A DNA stretch of 64,000 bases from the NCBI GenBank assembly GCA_900208305.1, contig OAPG01000008.1, forward strand, positions 186,001 through 250,000. The letters run 5' to 3'. The notes under the pieces are model-generated. The model saw only the letters and a program-made list of their open reading frames with translations. It searched no databases and was not told where the DNA came from. This document shows positions 20,850-31,559 of this stretch, piece by piece. Numbering within the stretch: position 1 is the stretch's first letter; each line of letters starts with the position of its first letter. This DNA is from Melanopsichium pennsylvanicum. Its lineage: Eukaryota > Basidiomycota > Ustilaginomycetes > Ustilaginales. The translations under genes were made by a program, and so were the position numbers.

Positions 20850-21460
20850 TGTGGTAAAAGTGGATGCTTGGCTGGTGCGTGAATATCTTGCAACAAAGTG
20901 AGCACGAAGATGAGGCAAGCGTTAGGGATTTGTGATGCGAGGTCAGGAATGTAGTGGTAGTGGTGGTAGTGATAGTGGCATGCTGAGCCTGATGAAGAGT
21001 GTTTGTTACTCGCAGTACAATAATGTAATTTAAATGTACTGTAATTTACTTTGCACAGGTGAAAGGGTATATAATATTTTTTAAAGGAAGCGCTTCGTTT
21101 CCGTGGCTTTCTCAACCCCGCGTGTCTGTCACACTGTGTCTAACGAGTAAAGTAATCACAAACACAACGCGCTGTGTAAACAGACGCGTCAATCTCATCG
21201 GGTCCTGAGTTCGTTTGAATCGGGGGGAAGGGTTCAAGCTCGGACCACGTTTTATCGCTTTTTGTTTGCTGCATCCATGCTAAATGACATCGGTAAATTA
21301 TCCGGCCATTTCCCCCGACTCTGCCGTCACAAGTGAGACCACAGCTTGAAGTGAGACCACAGCTTGAACCGTTTCAAGACATCGCCCATCACCACATATT
21401 GGCATTCGAATAGATACAAACAGCGTCGGAAAGAGCTCTTCGTTGAGCTTATATCCTATA
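20850..21460. promoter_or_regulatory. Divergent promoter PRI1 / IST1
   Basis: 611 bases between divergent starts. Includes a perfect direct repeat of 18 bases at 21332-21367, about 95 bases upstream of the IST1 start. Confidence 0.5.
21332..21367. repeat. Tandem duplication, 2 x 18 bases
   Basis: AGTGAGACCACAGCTTGA occurs twice with no spacer and no mismatch. It lies in the IST1 upstream region. Confidence 0.95.
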
Positions 21461-22365
21461 ATGGTGCCTTACAACAGTGCCCGCACAAAGGTGCAGCTCA
21501 GACTCACCGTACAACGATGCAAAATGCTGCAGCAGAAGAAGGTAGGTCTATACATTTACTCTGTATTCCGTATTTCATTTCTTCATTTCTTACCTGACTC
21601 ATTCCTACTAATTGCTGTCTTGATTCTTGTTGTCAGGAAGCAATGGCAAAACAAGCGCGCCGTGACATCTCAGCTCTAATCGACAAGGGCAAGGTCGAAA
21701 CAGCGCGCATCAAAACCGAAGGTATCATTTCTGAAGACATTCATCTCGAGCTTCTTGAACTCATGGAACTCTATGCCGAAACGCTTTTGGCTCGATTCAC
21801 TTTACTTGATCTACCCACACGTGAACCCGATGTCAGCATTCTACCCGCTTTGACCTCCATCATTCACGCTGCACCACGTACCGAGTTGAAAGAGCTTCAC
21901 GTCTTGCGCGATATGCTCATGTCCAAATACGGTAGAGAGTTGGCTCAGGATATCATGGACAATAAAGACTCTTGCGTTCCCGAAAGAGTCATGACAAAGT
22001 TACTCGTGGAAACGCCAGATCCAAAATTGGTGGATTTGTACATCTTTGAGATCTGTAGAGCGTACGATGTCGCCTTTTCAAGTCCGCTTTTACCAGAGAC
22101 AATGGTACAAGAAGAAAACAACACCGAGCAGCAGGAGGCTCAAATGAGCAAGGAGGAGGCTGAGGTGGAAAAACAGATACCAAGTAATAGTGCTAAAGAT
22201 GCAGCAAAGTCAGCGCACAAGCTCAAACCAGCAAACCGTACATCAAACAAGCATGCAACTTCCACAGATGTAAACGACAAACCAGGTGCACCGACAAAGA
22301 ACAAGACAGAGAAAGACGATGTGGATTCATTAGAAGCAAGGTTTGCAGCTCTGAAACGTCGATGA
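21461..22365 (+). CDS. IST1: IST1-like ESCRT-III associated protein
   Basis: Regulator of Vps4 and ESCRT-III in multivesicular body sorting. Two exons: 21461-21541 (27 codons) and 21637-22365; the 95-base intron runs from GTAGGT to TGTCAG. The join gives MVPYNSARTKVQLRLTVQR, then KMLQQKKEAMAKQARRDIS, which is the classic Ist1 N-terminal helix, so the small exon is well supported. Total 269 residues. The Ist1 domain covers about 1-175 (ARIKTEGIISEDIHLELLEL). A charged linker follows, and the last residues DSLEARFAALKRR fit the MIM1 consensus (E/D-x-x-L-x-x-R-L-x-x-L-K) that binds the Vps4 MIT domain. Confidence 0.9.
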
Positions 22366-22537
22366 GATGTCTAACAGCGTACTGCTCAGTCAGATGGAAA
22401 CGCAAGCATATGAATCAATGGAATCCTCCACTCGCTTGCGAGCACAGTGTTTGTATGTACTTCTCTGGAGATGCTGTGTGGAGGGTATAATGTTTGCTAA
22501 ACTGCTATGTTGGTATAACTACATGGGAACAAGGGGC

Positions 22538-23746
22538 TCATTGCGCTGCTTGAGGTTGTGCTTGAGCAGCGGCGAGCTGAGACAGCCTAGCCGCGTCTCT
22601 TAGTCGTTGTAGAGTGCGTGCTTCATACTCTTTCGAGTAGACTGATGCTGCTGATGATGATGATGACGATGATGAAGATGGTAATGACGAGGATGAAGAT
22701 GTGGTGGTGTTGCTTTGGGGATGACCAAGTCCTTGCCTGCTTATATCCGCTCCGCTCATGTCATTCATGTGTGTTTTTAGGAGTGGACGAATGCGACCAA
22801 TATCGCTAGGTTGACTAATTCCGTTCTGCTTGTACCACTTGACCCTCTTTGGTTCAAGATACTCCTTGTCCTTCAGATCACTCCCATGAGTCCTCTGCTT
22901 CTTGGTATAACCGGCCCAGCCAATAAAGCTTTCTTCCAACATACCTGTGCATCGCATCTCTCCACCCGTCACCACTGCTTGCCATGCATCCTTGAAGCTC
23001 TTAAATGTAGCCAGAGCCATTAATTCCCTCTTGAGCTTTTTATTCGATGAAGGCAATTGAAATTGCAAATGCTCCAACTCTCCAAATTGGTCCGCTAGCG
23101 TATTCGCTAATGGTGTATCTAACGGTTTTTCTGGCTGATCAAGCGACCCTGGAGCAATTCCAGCCAGCTCAACCAGCTGCGAAGCCGGGAATCGAACTCT
23201 TACCGTCTTATCTAATGGTTGCAACTCGGGCTCTCTCTCCGAACTTGCCTGCTCCTCATCCTTCCTTCTCTTTTCCGCCATAGCTTCTTGCTTTCGTCTT
23301 GCCTCTGCATCGATCTCTTCTTGCTTCCTTTTCATCATTCGTCTCGACTCGTTTTGGAGTTCGGCAATCTTTGTCAAGCGTTCCCTCGCTTTTCGTTCCG
23401 CATCTTGACGTTTAGCTATTGCTTTCTGTTCATTTCGTTCTAGTTCATCCGCCATTTCACGACGCTTTCCTTGGTACTGCTCTTGTCGTTCTCGTTTGGC
23501 AGATTCGTCGGCATTTCGTTGAATAGCACGCGCACGCGAGGCAGGGTCCATGAGCGTCTCATAGGCGAGGTTGATCTCGTGGAATCGAGAGGCAGCTTGA
23601 ATCGGATCAACATTTTTACCTGCTTTATCCGGATGATAGCGGAGGGAAAGTTTGCGATAGGCCTTTTTGATTTCAGCCTCGGTGGCTGTTTGGGGTAGCG
23701 AAAGGACTTTGAACGAGTCGTCCAATTCGCTCAAAAAGGATGACAT
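22538..23746 (-). CDS. Spliceosome-associated J-domain protein, DNAJC17/Cwf23 type
   Basis: 402 residues from the ATG at 23746 (MSSFLSELDDSF); the open frame upstream is leader. The J domain is at about 8-75 with the catalytic HPD in SLRYHPDKAG. A long charged coiled coil (about 85-190) follows. An RRM-like region is at about 200-300 (KTVRVRFPAS, LATFKSFKDAWQAV). This order (J domain, coiled coil, RRM) is that of human DNAJC17 and fission yeast Cwf23, proteins linked to the spliceosome. The C-terminal 100 residues are low complexity (Ser and Ala/Gln runs). Convergent with IST1, with 172 bases between stops. Confidence 0.82.
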   Translation of the reverse strand: MSSFLSELDDSFKVLSLPQTATEAEIKKAYRKLSLRYHPDKAGKNVDPIQAASRFHEINLAYETLMDPASRARAIQRNADESAKRERQEQYQGKRREMADELERNEQKAIAKRQDAERKARERLTKIAELQNESRRMMKRKQEEIDAEARRKQEAMAEKRRKDEEQASSEREPELQPLDKTVRVRFPASQLVELAGIAPGSLDQPEKPLDTPLANTLADQFGELEHLQFQLPSSNKKLKRELMALATFKSFKDAWQAVVTGGEMRCTGMLEESFIGWAGYTKKQRTHGSDLKDKEYLEPKRVKWYKQNGISQPSDIGRIRPLLKTHMNDMSGADISRQGLGHPQSNTTTSSSSSLPSSSSSSSSSAASVYSKEYEARTLQRLRDAARLSQLAAAQAQPQAAQ

Positions 23747-24153
23747 GATGACGATACTATGTATTAGGAGCCCTAAATCTCGACAATTTGCTGTGTCAAG
23801 TCGGTAGGTGAGAAGCTCGAAAGGTGGTGGTGCCAAGACAAAGCAACACCGACGAGGGTCGTGAGGAAGGAGCAAGGAGCGAGGAACAAAGGAGCGAGGA
23901 ACAAAGGAGCGAGGAACAAAGGAGAAAGCCGAAATGTGTCAACGCTGCAAATGGTCTCCGTCTTCCGAGATTTGTAACATCTTAAAATTCTGTGTGGAGA
24001 AAGGAAAAAGTGAGCCAAAATTCTGAGATTATTACTCTTCTTGGAAAAAGGGTTTTCTTCTTACTCAAGTTACACTCACCATCTTCAGCACTCCTCATCG
24101 TCTCGACTTGACTTGTTTCGTCGATCTGGTCGGCAATCTTCAGAGTCTCTGAA
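23747..24153. promoter_or_regulatory. Divergent promoter, J-protein / Mtf1-like gene
   Basis: 407 bases between divergent starts. Contains three exact tandem 15-base units at 23879-23923. Confidence 0.5.
23879..23923. repeat. Tandem repeat, 3 x 15 bases
   Basis: Unit GCGAGGAACAAAGGA, three perfect head-to-tail copies with partial copies flanking. Located 133 bases upstream of the J-protein start on the opposite strand. Confidence 0.95.
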
Positions 24154-25959
24154 ATGACTTCCATTGGCAGACAAATCAGTTTTCCAATAGCACAGCTCGC
24201 TGAAAGCCTCGGCTGTATTGCAATCGGGAATGCAAGGCGTGCAGCCCTCTCTTGTTCACCAGTATCTTGGTCGTCGCGCCTTTTCCACACGAGCGCACAT
24301 GTCGCCGATTCTTCGTCATCATCATCGACTGCAACAGGCGCTAGTGCTTCCTTCAAAGTGGAAAAGCCCAAGCGCGCCCGCCGTACAAAGGATCAGCTCG
24401 AGGCTGCTCGCATAGCCAAGCAAGCGTTCGGAATTCCGATGCGAAGTCGGAGGAGGACACGAACATCGGTCGGCTCATTGACTCACGTAGCCAAGGATGT
24501 AGAAGCTGCGAATTCAGGTGCAGATGTAGATGCAAATTCAAACGCAAATGCGGATACGAGTTCAGAACAGGTGAAACCCAAACGAGGTATTGGTCGTCCC
24601 AAGACCAAGGACAAAACTCCGTCACAGAAACAGCTCGATGCGCAAGCCAGAAGAGAAGCTCGTGCTGTAGCAGAAGAGGAAGCGAGAGCCGAAGAAGTTA
24701 AGGATCGCGAATCCATGGTGCAGCTGTTTTCACAGATGCAGTATGATCATCTTGATTCGCGCGATGAGTGGAAGGCAGCCTTCCCCAACTCGAAACAGCA
24801 TCAGACTAGTTACCGCTACTTTGTCAGCAATCGTAATACGATTCAAGAGATCATCCCTCATCTCGGTATACAAGACCCAGAGCGAAAAGGGGAAAAGGTC
24901 ACCATCATCGAAGGATACCCTGGACCAGGCACATTTACAAGCGAGTTGGTCAAGATGGACGAGGTGGAGAAAGTGATTGCGCTAGAAAGTACACCTTGTT
25001 ACCTCGAGAAGCTCCAAGTGCTGCAGTCTCAGCTCGAAGCAAGCAAACCTGGAGAGGGACAGAGACTTGACATGCTTAAAGAGTCGGCGTACCTTTGGGA
25101 CACCTACAATCAGCTTGTAGAATCAGGCAGGCTTGCACATCTCAACAACCGCGTTGCCACTTTGGACGGTGGCATGGTCGACTTTACCACCAACGATTTC
25201 ATCCCAGCTGAACATTCGGATGCGAGCTGGCAAAAGCTGTCACCTTTGATGTTTTTCGCGCAATTACCCAACACAGTGTATGGAGAGCAATTGTTTGCAC
25301 AGATCATCACCGCCATCGCTGGTCGGATTTGGCTTTTCCGACATGGTCGAATTCAACTTGGTTTCATTTGTGGCGAGTCGCTGGCGAAGCGTTGTTTGGG
25401 TGAAGCGGGGGATAAATTGTCTCGTGGTAAGTTGGGCACTACGGTTCAGTGTTTAGCTGATGTTGGAGTGCATAGGTATGCACACGAATTTTCGCCTCAC
25501 AGTCATCACTTTTTCCCACCCACAATGAGTGTGGGACCACGTGTGACTTTGGGTGGTCAATCGTTAATCCCCAACAGTAATCCAAGCACTGGACTCACAA
25601 GGACAGGCATGGTCATGATGACCGTCACACCTAAAAAGAATCCTTTGATCAAACCAAACGAAATCGAGGCATTCGAATTCATCACTCGAAACCTATTCAT
25701 TCTTAGGACAAAACGAATCGGTGAGGCACTCACGCACGTTGCACCCGGTGGTCAAAATGTACTCAGGATGACAGGCCCACAACAGGTGGAGAAAGGTCTG
25801 ATCAGAAAAGAAGAGGTAATCTTGGCGGATGAGATTGTATGCAATCTGTCCAACGTGCAGTGGGCTTGTCTGGCTAGGATGTTTGACAAGTGGCCGTTTA
25901 GACCAAAACATTTGTTCGAAGAAGGAAGGGTCAAGCCGGATAACAAGAATCGTCACTAG
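24154..25959 (+). CDS. Mitochondrial transcription factor 1 / rRNA dimethyladenosine transferase-like protein
   Basis: A single exon of 601 residues. The N-terminus (MTSIGRQISFPIAQLAESL, then RLFHTSAHVAD) looks like a mitochondrial presequence. A Lys/Arg- and Ala-rich linker follows (about 70-190). The methyltransferase-fold domain begins near residue 220 with SYRYFVSNRNTIQEII, then the SAM-site motif IIEGYPGPGTFTSELV (about 250), IALESTPCYLEKL and MFFAQLPNTVYGEQLFAQII in the motif IV position. Helical C-terminal segments end with MFDKWPFRPKHLFEEG. This layout matches Mtf1/TFB1M-type proteins derived from KsgA/Dim1. The motif IV region reads FFAQLPN rather than the NLPY of active dimethylases, so a transcription-factor role is more likely than methylation. 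That is inference. Confidence 0.75.
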   Translation: MTSIGRQISFPIAQLAESLGCIAIGNARRAALSCSPVSWSSRLFHTSAHVADSSSSSSTATGASASFKVEKPKRARRTKDQLEAARIAKQAFGIPMRSRRRTRTSVGSLTHVAKDVEAANSGADVDANSNANADTSSEQVKPKRGIGRPKTKDKTPSQKQLDAQARREARAVAEEEARAEEVKDRESMVQLFSQMQYDHLDSRDEWKAAFPNSKQHQTSYRYFVSNRNTIQEIIPHLGIQDPERKGEKVTIIEGYPGPGTFTSELVKMDEVEKVIALESTPCYLEKLQVLQSQLEASKPGEGQRLDMLKESAYLWDTYNQLVESGRLAHLNNRVATLDGGMVDFTTNDFIPAEHSDASWQKLSPLMFFAQLPNTVYGEQLFAQIITAIAGRIWLFRHGRIQLGFICGESLAKRCLGEAGDKLSRGKLGTTVQCLADVGVHRYAHEFSPHSHHFFPPTMSVGPRVTLGGQSLIPNSNPSTGLTRTGMVMMTVTPKKNPLIKPNEIEAFEFITRNLFILRTKRIGEALTHVAPGGQNVLRMTGPQQVEKGLIRKEEVILADEIVCNLSNVQWACLARMFDKWPFRPKHLFEEGRVKPDNKNRH

Positions 25960-26128
25960 TTGCGCTGTTTACGTATTGTGCTCACACTGTCGGTATCTTC
26001 CCAGTCCAGTCCAGCTCACCATTCATCAATCTAGAAATCAAGGTCTTACGTTGAGCAGTGTACACATTATATATGAGTAGTTGGGGAATTGCGATTATGA
26101 TTATAGCTACAGAGATGTTTTGAGTTTT

Positions 26129-26937
26129 TTATGCATCTCGCTCGAGTCCGTGTGCAGCTTTACGTCTGAATGCAGCCTACGGATGATAAAGTTGATTCGC
26201 CAAAAGTAGAATAGAAGAGGAGAGAGGTTTAGTCAAGGCTCAATGAGCTTTGTTTAAAGCATTTAGGACGATACTGTTGTTTTTAGCAAACTTACCTGAT
26301 CTCTGAGCCACTGCCTATACTGTTTGATGCTACCGATCTTTTCTCCGTAGTAATCTGGGACAGGGTTCTGTACAGACTGCCTTGTTGGATCGACGCGATT
26401 CCTCTTGATATGTTGATAGAATTCGTGATCCTTTTGTGCGATCTGGTTTGCGTTCTTGGTGTGGAGTACACCCCAAATTGAGTTGCCTACGGTGGGGCCG
26501 ACGAGCCAACCAAGGCCGGTACATGCGAGGGTGAGACCGGCGTTGATGTAAAGAGGATCGATACCGGCAATGGTGTTGCTTGGATCGATCTCGAGAGTGA
26601 GAAAGTACGAACCAGCTGCGGCACCTGCGAGGAGCGTGGTAGGGATGGTGGTGACCATTCCTGCAAAACGACGGGATCGACGCAGCTGAAGGTACTTGTC
26701 CCATCTCAAATTTTGAACGTTAGTGTTCGATTGAGATTTAGATGGTTTTGAAGAAGAGGAGGTGAAAAAAGTAGGTGTTGTTGGACTGAAAGGGGACGAC
26801 GAGTTGCGGCTTGAGGAGGAAGTAGTGAAAAAAGTTCGAGTAGAGGCATCAAGTGCAGGTTGACGAAGAGAATTTATGACGATACGAGATGACGAGGCGC
26901 CAATATAGAGGCCAACGTATCTTGAAGCAGCCGACAT
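26129..26937 (-). CDS. PAM17: Presequence translocase-associated motor subunit Pam17
   Basis: Component of the mitochondrial TIM23 import motor. Two exons: 26937-26296 (214 codons) and 26176-26129; the 119-base intron runs from GTAAGT to CGTAG. Splicing replaces an unconvincing read-through tail with AAFRRKAAHGLERDA, which follows IKQYRQWLRDQ as expected for Pam17. Total 229 residues. The N-terminal 80 residues are a Ser/Thr/Arg-rich presequence. LRWDKYLQLRRSRRFAGM opens the conserved domain. Two membrane segments lie at about 92-112 and 125-150, and DYYGEKIGSIKQYRQWLRDQ is the family signature. Convergent with the Mtf1-like gene. Confidence 0.9.
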
Positions 26938-28141
26938 GATGCAGATATAGTAACAGTAGCGAAGAGTGAGTTGAAATGATCAAAGGTATGATGGATGAAA
27001 GAGGTCTGAGCGTTGACAAATGCAACTTTCTACTCTGTGACTGTTGGCGGCAATAAAAGGTGGAGAAAGTGCCATTATTATTTATCGGTTTTTCTCTCAA
27101 ATTTCGAAACGAAAAAGACAAAGCTTCTCGGCCGTGAAAGAAGCAATAAATTAGGCTGCTTTTGAATCTGATCGACTCTTTCCAACTCGACTGTGACTAT
27201 ATTATTTTTATTATTGACTCTCAATTTCCTACCTATATACGCACATACCCTCATCTCCATCATCATCTCAATCATCATCATCTTCTCAATCATCATCATC
27301 CATAATTCATCAGCACACGCAGCGTTTCAAACAGCTTTCAATCACTCTGCGCTTTCTAAAGCTCCACTCACAAACAAACAAGCTGCGTCGTCTTCTCCTT
27401 GAAATCAATCATTCAATCAACACAGTTCACTGCAACATCAAATCTCATTTGGACTTCTTCCGCTCCTATTCTATTCTATTCGATCCAACAAAACAGACTC
27501 TTCTCCTGTAAGCAGCACTGACTAAGCTCGCTTTATCAACGACCGAACGTATATCTAAAACATTCAATCGCGGTCTCACATTTCACTTTCAACGCCCTGC
27601 ATTCCCGGTCACGGCTCTCACCAACCATTAACCTACTACGTCCGCTCGCATTCTCAAACATTGCGACATACTACCAAATTTGCTTTCTCTTTTATCCAAC
27701 GAAAGCTTTCACGCCTGATCTGCCGACAAATATCTGTGCAATTCAAGGTTTCTTCCTTCTCACTCTCTTCTCTGCAACGCACTGGCCACTTGAACTTTGA
27801 ACGCCAGCCTTGTATTATTCACCAAACCCATCCTTTCTGGCCGCAGTAACTCCATATTCGCTATCAACACATCTCAACTCGCACGAGCTTCTGTTCCGCA
27901 TTTGCCGTTCGTATCTCGTTGGACATCTCGATCGTCAGATTATCCACGTCTACTTCTGTTACCTGCTCTAACAACTACTCGCAGCGGCTTAGCTCATCAC
28001 TTTATCCGCGCATATTGATCGATTCTTCTCGTCGTAAGATCGACATCCGTCTAGAACACTCTTCGGGCTTCAAACATCAATCGGCTCTTTACATTCCCAA
28101 CCCTTACCTACACCTCAAACCACCAACTCGCATTCTACATA
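26938..28141 (+). promoter_or_regulatory. PAM17/DHH1 divergent promoter and long ATG-free DHH1 leader
   Basis: 1.2 kb between divergent starts. On the + strand no ATG trinucleotide occurs from 27023 to 28141, and G is scarce while C and T dominate. That is the profile of a long 5' UTR for DHH1 (see findings). CAT/CATC-rich repeats are at about 27250-27310. The transcription start cannot be placed from sequence alone, but a TATA-like TATATAC occurs near 27234. Confidence 0.5.
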
Positions 28142-29623
28142 ATGTCAGCATCAGGACCAGCGCCAGGCCAATCCGAAGCTCAATGGAAACAGCAGATCAC
28201 TTCCCAGGTCACCAAAGATGAGCGCCCTCAGACAGAGGATGTCCTCAATACAAAGGGTAACGAGTTTGAAGATTACTTCCTAAAACGTGAACTCCTCATG
28301 GGCATCTTCGAGGCCGGTTTCGAGCGTCCTTCCCCTATTCAAGAAGAGGCCATCCCCATCGCCCTCACTGGTCGTGACATCCTCGCTCGTGCCAAGAACG
28401 GTACCGGAAAGACCGCCGCATACGTCATCCCTTCGCTCGAAAAGCTCAACACCAAGAAGAACAAGATTCAGGCCGTCCTCCTCGTCCCCACTCGTGAGCT
28501 TGCTCTTCAAACAAGTCAGGTTGCAAAAACGCTCGGAAAGCACCTCGGCGTAGAAGTCATGGTCACCACCGGTGGTACCACACTCAAAGATGACATTCTC
28601 CGCCTCGGTCAGACCGTACACATGCTCGTCGGTACTCCCGGTCGTATCCTTGATCTCGCAGGTAAGGGCGTGGCAGACCTCAGCCAATGTACCACTTTTG
28701 TCATGGATGAAGCCGACAAGCTCCTATCGCCCGAATTCACCCCCGTCATGGAGCAGCTCCTCAGCTTTCTCCCCAAGGAGCGACAAGTCATGCTCTTCTC
28801 AGCCACCTTCCCGCTCATCGTCAAGGACTTCAAGGACCGTAACATGGTCAAGCCTTACGAGATCAACCTTATGGACGAGCTCACGCTTCGTGGTGTCACC
28901 CAGTACTACGCATTCGTCGAGGAACGCCAAAAGGTTCACTGTCTTAACACGCTCTTCTCCAAACTCCAGATCAACCAGTCTATCATCTTTTGCAACTCGA
29001 CCAACCGTGTCGAGCTGCTAGCCAAGAAGATCACCGAATTGGGGTACAGCTGTTTCTACTCGCACGCAAAGATGCTTCAGGCGCATCGTAATCGCGTTTT
29101 CCACGATTTCCGCAACGGTGCATGCCGTAACCTCGTCTGCTCGGATCTTTTGACCCGAGGTATCGATATTCAGGCCGTGAATGTGGTCATCAACTTTGAC
29201 TTTCCCAAGAACGCAGAGACCTACCTTCATCGTATCGGTCGTTCGGGTCGATTTGGACATCTCGGTCTCGCCATCAATCTCATCACCTACGAGGATCGAT
29301 TCAACCTTTACCGCATCGAGCAGGAGCTTGGAACCGAGATCCAACCCATTCCGAGCAACATTGACAAGAGGCTATATGTGGCCCCCTCGCTCATTCAGGA
29401 GGCTGAAGGCAAAGGTCAGAATGGGAATAGGCAGGAGGGTAGGCCAGTGATTCCACCGGGTCAGCAGGCCATGCATGCTGCAGCGATCCCGCAAAATCAG
29501 AACTTCAGCAACACCGTGCCTCATAGGCATAGGGGTAGTGGAGGCGGTGGTCAGCGTGGTGGTGGTCGAGGTGGTGGTGGACGTGAAGGGCCGCAGGATC
29601 ATGGTCAGGTGTCTGCACAATAA
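28142..29623 (+). CDS. DHH1: DEAD-box RNA helicase Dhh1 (DDX6 family)
   Basis: Cytoplasmic ATP-dependent RNA helicase of decapping and P-body complexes; represses translation and promotes mRNA decay. A single exon of 493 residues. [20 protein letters not shown] and the Q motif (Gln67) precede motif I AKNGTGKT (84-91). Then come [17 protein letters not shown] (189-192), SAT (220-222), [11 protein letters not shown] and motif [10 protein letters not shown] (363-370). These flanks are those of Dhh1/DDX6 rather than eIF4A. The tail from about 430 is Gln-, Asn- and Gly-rich, ending in a short RGG-like box ([15 protein letters not shown]). Codon use is strongly C-biased, as in highly expressed genes. 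Confidence 0.95.
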   Translation: MSASGPAPGQSEAQWKQQITSQVTKDERPQTEDVLNTKGNEFEDYFLKRELLMGIFEAGFERPSPIQEEAIPIALTGRDILARAKNGTGKTAAYVIPSLEKLNTKKNKIQAVLLVPTRELALQTSQVAKTLGKHLGVEVMVTTGGTTLKDDILRLGQTVHMLVGTPGRILDLAGKGVADLSQCTTFVMDEADKLLSPEFTPVMEQLLSFLPKERQVMLFSATFPLIVKDFKDRNMVKPYEINLMDELTLRGVTQYYAFVEERQKVHCLNTLFSKLQINQSIIFCNSTNRVELLAKKITELGYSCFYSHAKMLQAHRNRVFHDFRNGACRNLVCSDLLTRGIDIQAVNVVINFDFPKNAETYLHRIGRSGRFGHLGLAINLITYEDRFNLYRIEQELGTEIQPIPSNIDKRLYVAPSLIQEAEGKGQNGNRQEGRPVIPPGQQAMHAAAIPQNQNFSNTVPHRHRGSGGGGQRGGGRGGGGREGPQDHGQVSAQ

Positions 29624-30689
29624 ACAATTGTCGGTTCAAATTTCAAAAAAAAAGAGGTTTGCATTGCGGTACAGGGTATCTAGTAGGGCCTCAGCCAGAA
29701 GCTTTGGTTGATATCTGGTTGTAGTGCGAATACTATTACTTGAGAAAACATTCCATCCCCCAACGGTCATGCGAAATCAAGCAAGCAAATTCTGTCGAGT
29801 ACAGCTTGTTTTGGCTCGCATCGACGTACAACACCAACACGCAATCCTAAATCTTGATCGAGACACGCTGCGAGCAATGCGACGTGCTTGCTTTGGTATA
29901 TCCTTCAGAACCTTGTCGCATGCATGCTGATTGCTTTCGAATGCGGGTTATCGCTGCTGATTTGAAATCTTGACCAACATGTAGCTCGACAAGAAAATAT
30001 ACCTTTTTTTTCTTCTCCTTTTTGGGCCCTTGTCATGCTTCTAGTTTTAGCAGGATGGCATCATGCACACATGCGGGTTTTTTTTTTTTATTTGTTCATT
30101 TCACTCACTCGACTCACTCATCAACCTCTCACTCATCCTTTTTTTCTCTTGCCTCTCGTCAATCTTAGCAACCATTATCCCCCCCACCCTCTCCAATTCA
30201 CCGTCGCTCACCTTGAACATACTATCTCGTCCTCAAACCATGCTCACCTTTGACATCTATCCGTCATCATCATCATCATCATCATCATCATATCCCTTTT
30301 TTTCCGAACCTCATCCAAGTTGATGTATGTGCTTGTGTGTGTGAGAGAGAGGCAGGTTCAAGTTTGTTCAGGTCGCGAGGAAAACTTTGGTTGTGGTCTG
30401 ATGGGCATTGCGTTTGATAGTTGTGGTTCTTTTATAATAAGTTTTCTGGGGAAAGACGAGGGATTTGTTGTTGATAGAAAAGATGTGATTTAGTTGTAGT
30501 CTAGAAAGAGATTGAATTTTGAGAATGAGGGTATAATTGATCGAGTTGGTTGACAATGGGATGGATTAGGTAAGCGATAGGTGTAGATTTTGGTATCTAT
30601 TTTGATGAATTAGTGAAAAAAAAATTGAATGGAAAGAATAAACTTGAATATGATACGTTTAGATCTGTTTCTAAATGTGGTAATGTGGA
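29624..30689. other. Intergenic, convergent DHH1 / TFB5
   Basis: About 1.07 kb between convergent stops. It has T runs near 30005 and 30080, an (ATC)n microsatellite at 30264-30290, and AT-rich sequence on the right. No gene is seen. Confidence 0.6.
30264..30290. repeat. (TCA)n microsatellite
   Basis: Nine uninterrupted TCA triplets in the DHH1/TFB5 intergenic spacer. Confidence 0.9.
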
Positions 30690-31092
30690 TTATGCTTCTA
30701 GGGTGTAAGTGTTTTTCTCAAGCTAAATTGTTGAAAAAAAATGATAAAAAGTCAACAATAAAAATTTGAGTTGAATTTAGTTTAGTGTTAATGTGAACGA
30801 AATCTAATTTTAATAGAAAAAAAAAAACTTACCTCTACTTCAAGTTCAGCACGTAACCAATCAATTCGATCCGGAGAGATGAGCAAATGTGTTTCGTCCA
30901 AATCCATAATGATAAATCGATTCCGTTCATCCAAGCTCAATATCAGCTGTTTTACCGCTGCATCACTGCATTTTCCAATCCAGTAATGCCAAAACAATAA
31001 ATGTGTGTGAGTTTTCAACCTTCAATTCCAAATGTCAAACCTCGGGCTACAATGACATACCAGGTGAGAAGGAGTCCTTTATACGCCTTCAT
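30690..31092 (-). CDS. TFB5: TFIIH subunit Tfb5 (GTF2H5/p8)
   Basis: Smallest subunit of the general transcription and repair factor TFIIH; stimulates the XPB/Ssl2 ATPase through p52/Tfb2. Reconstructed from three exons on the minus strand: 31092-31061, 30965-30833 and 30722-30690. The introns are 95 bases (GTATGT...TGCAG) and 110 bases (GTAAGT...TTTAG). The 65-residue product starts MKAYKGLLLTCDAAVKQLI and continues with LDERNRFIIMDLDETHLL. It ends ELEVELEKNTYTLEA, aligning end to end with the roughly 70-residue Tfb5 family (KGVLIECD..., FIIxDIDDTH..., LLD-N). Both splice joins restore conserved residues (Cys-Asp at join 1, Glu-Leu-Glu at join 2), so the model is strong despite its size. Confidence 0.93.
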
Positions 31093-31559
31093 TATCCCCT
31101 GTTTGACCGCAAAAAGGGTAAGCGTATGTGTGTGTGTGTGTATGAGGTAAGGAGAGAGAGAGAGACACACACACACAAAGGGCGACAGCGCCCGGATGCG
31201 ATGCTCGGCGAAAGAAGCAAACCAAGTTGCTTGGAATCAAACGCAGAAAGGCGAGGGTGGGTAATCGACCAAGGCTGGTAAGAGTATCAAGGGTGTCATA
31301 AGCCAAGGATGACGTTGGACTTTTGGTGTGTTGCACTTTCGAAGAGTGCGATAACGCTCTCGACTCACGTGTGATACAGCTAGAAAAAAGCCATACATGT
31401 TAGCCCGGACCCATCTAGCAGCTACAGAGGGGGTTTTTTTTAGGGGCCTGAAACTTATCAAATACGCATCCACCTGAATCTTCAACGTGAAATCGGATCT
31501 GATTTCTGGAGATATCTAGCAGCTTTGAACTACAACAAAAGAAGAAAAAAAAACTTGGT
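31093..31559. promoter_or_regulatory. TFB5 upstream region
   Basis: 467 bases between the TFB5 start and the tRNA 3' end. Includes (TG)n at about 31127-31141 and mixed (AG)n/(AC)n at about 31152-31177. No other gene is seen. Confidence 0.5.
31545..31553 (-). terminator. RNA polymerase III terminator
   Basis: Nine T residues on the minus strand starting seven bases past the tRNA discriminator base, a canonical Pol III stop. Confidence 0.85.

Noticed and set aside
24154..25959. Calling the Mtf1-like gene an active rRNA dimethylase
   Set aside because: The catalytic NLPY-type motif is not intact at the expected place (FFAQLPN), so enzymatic activity is not supported from sequence.
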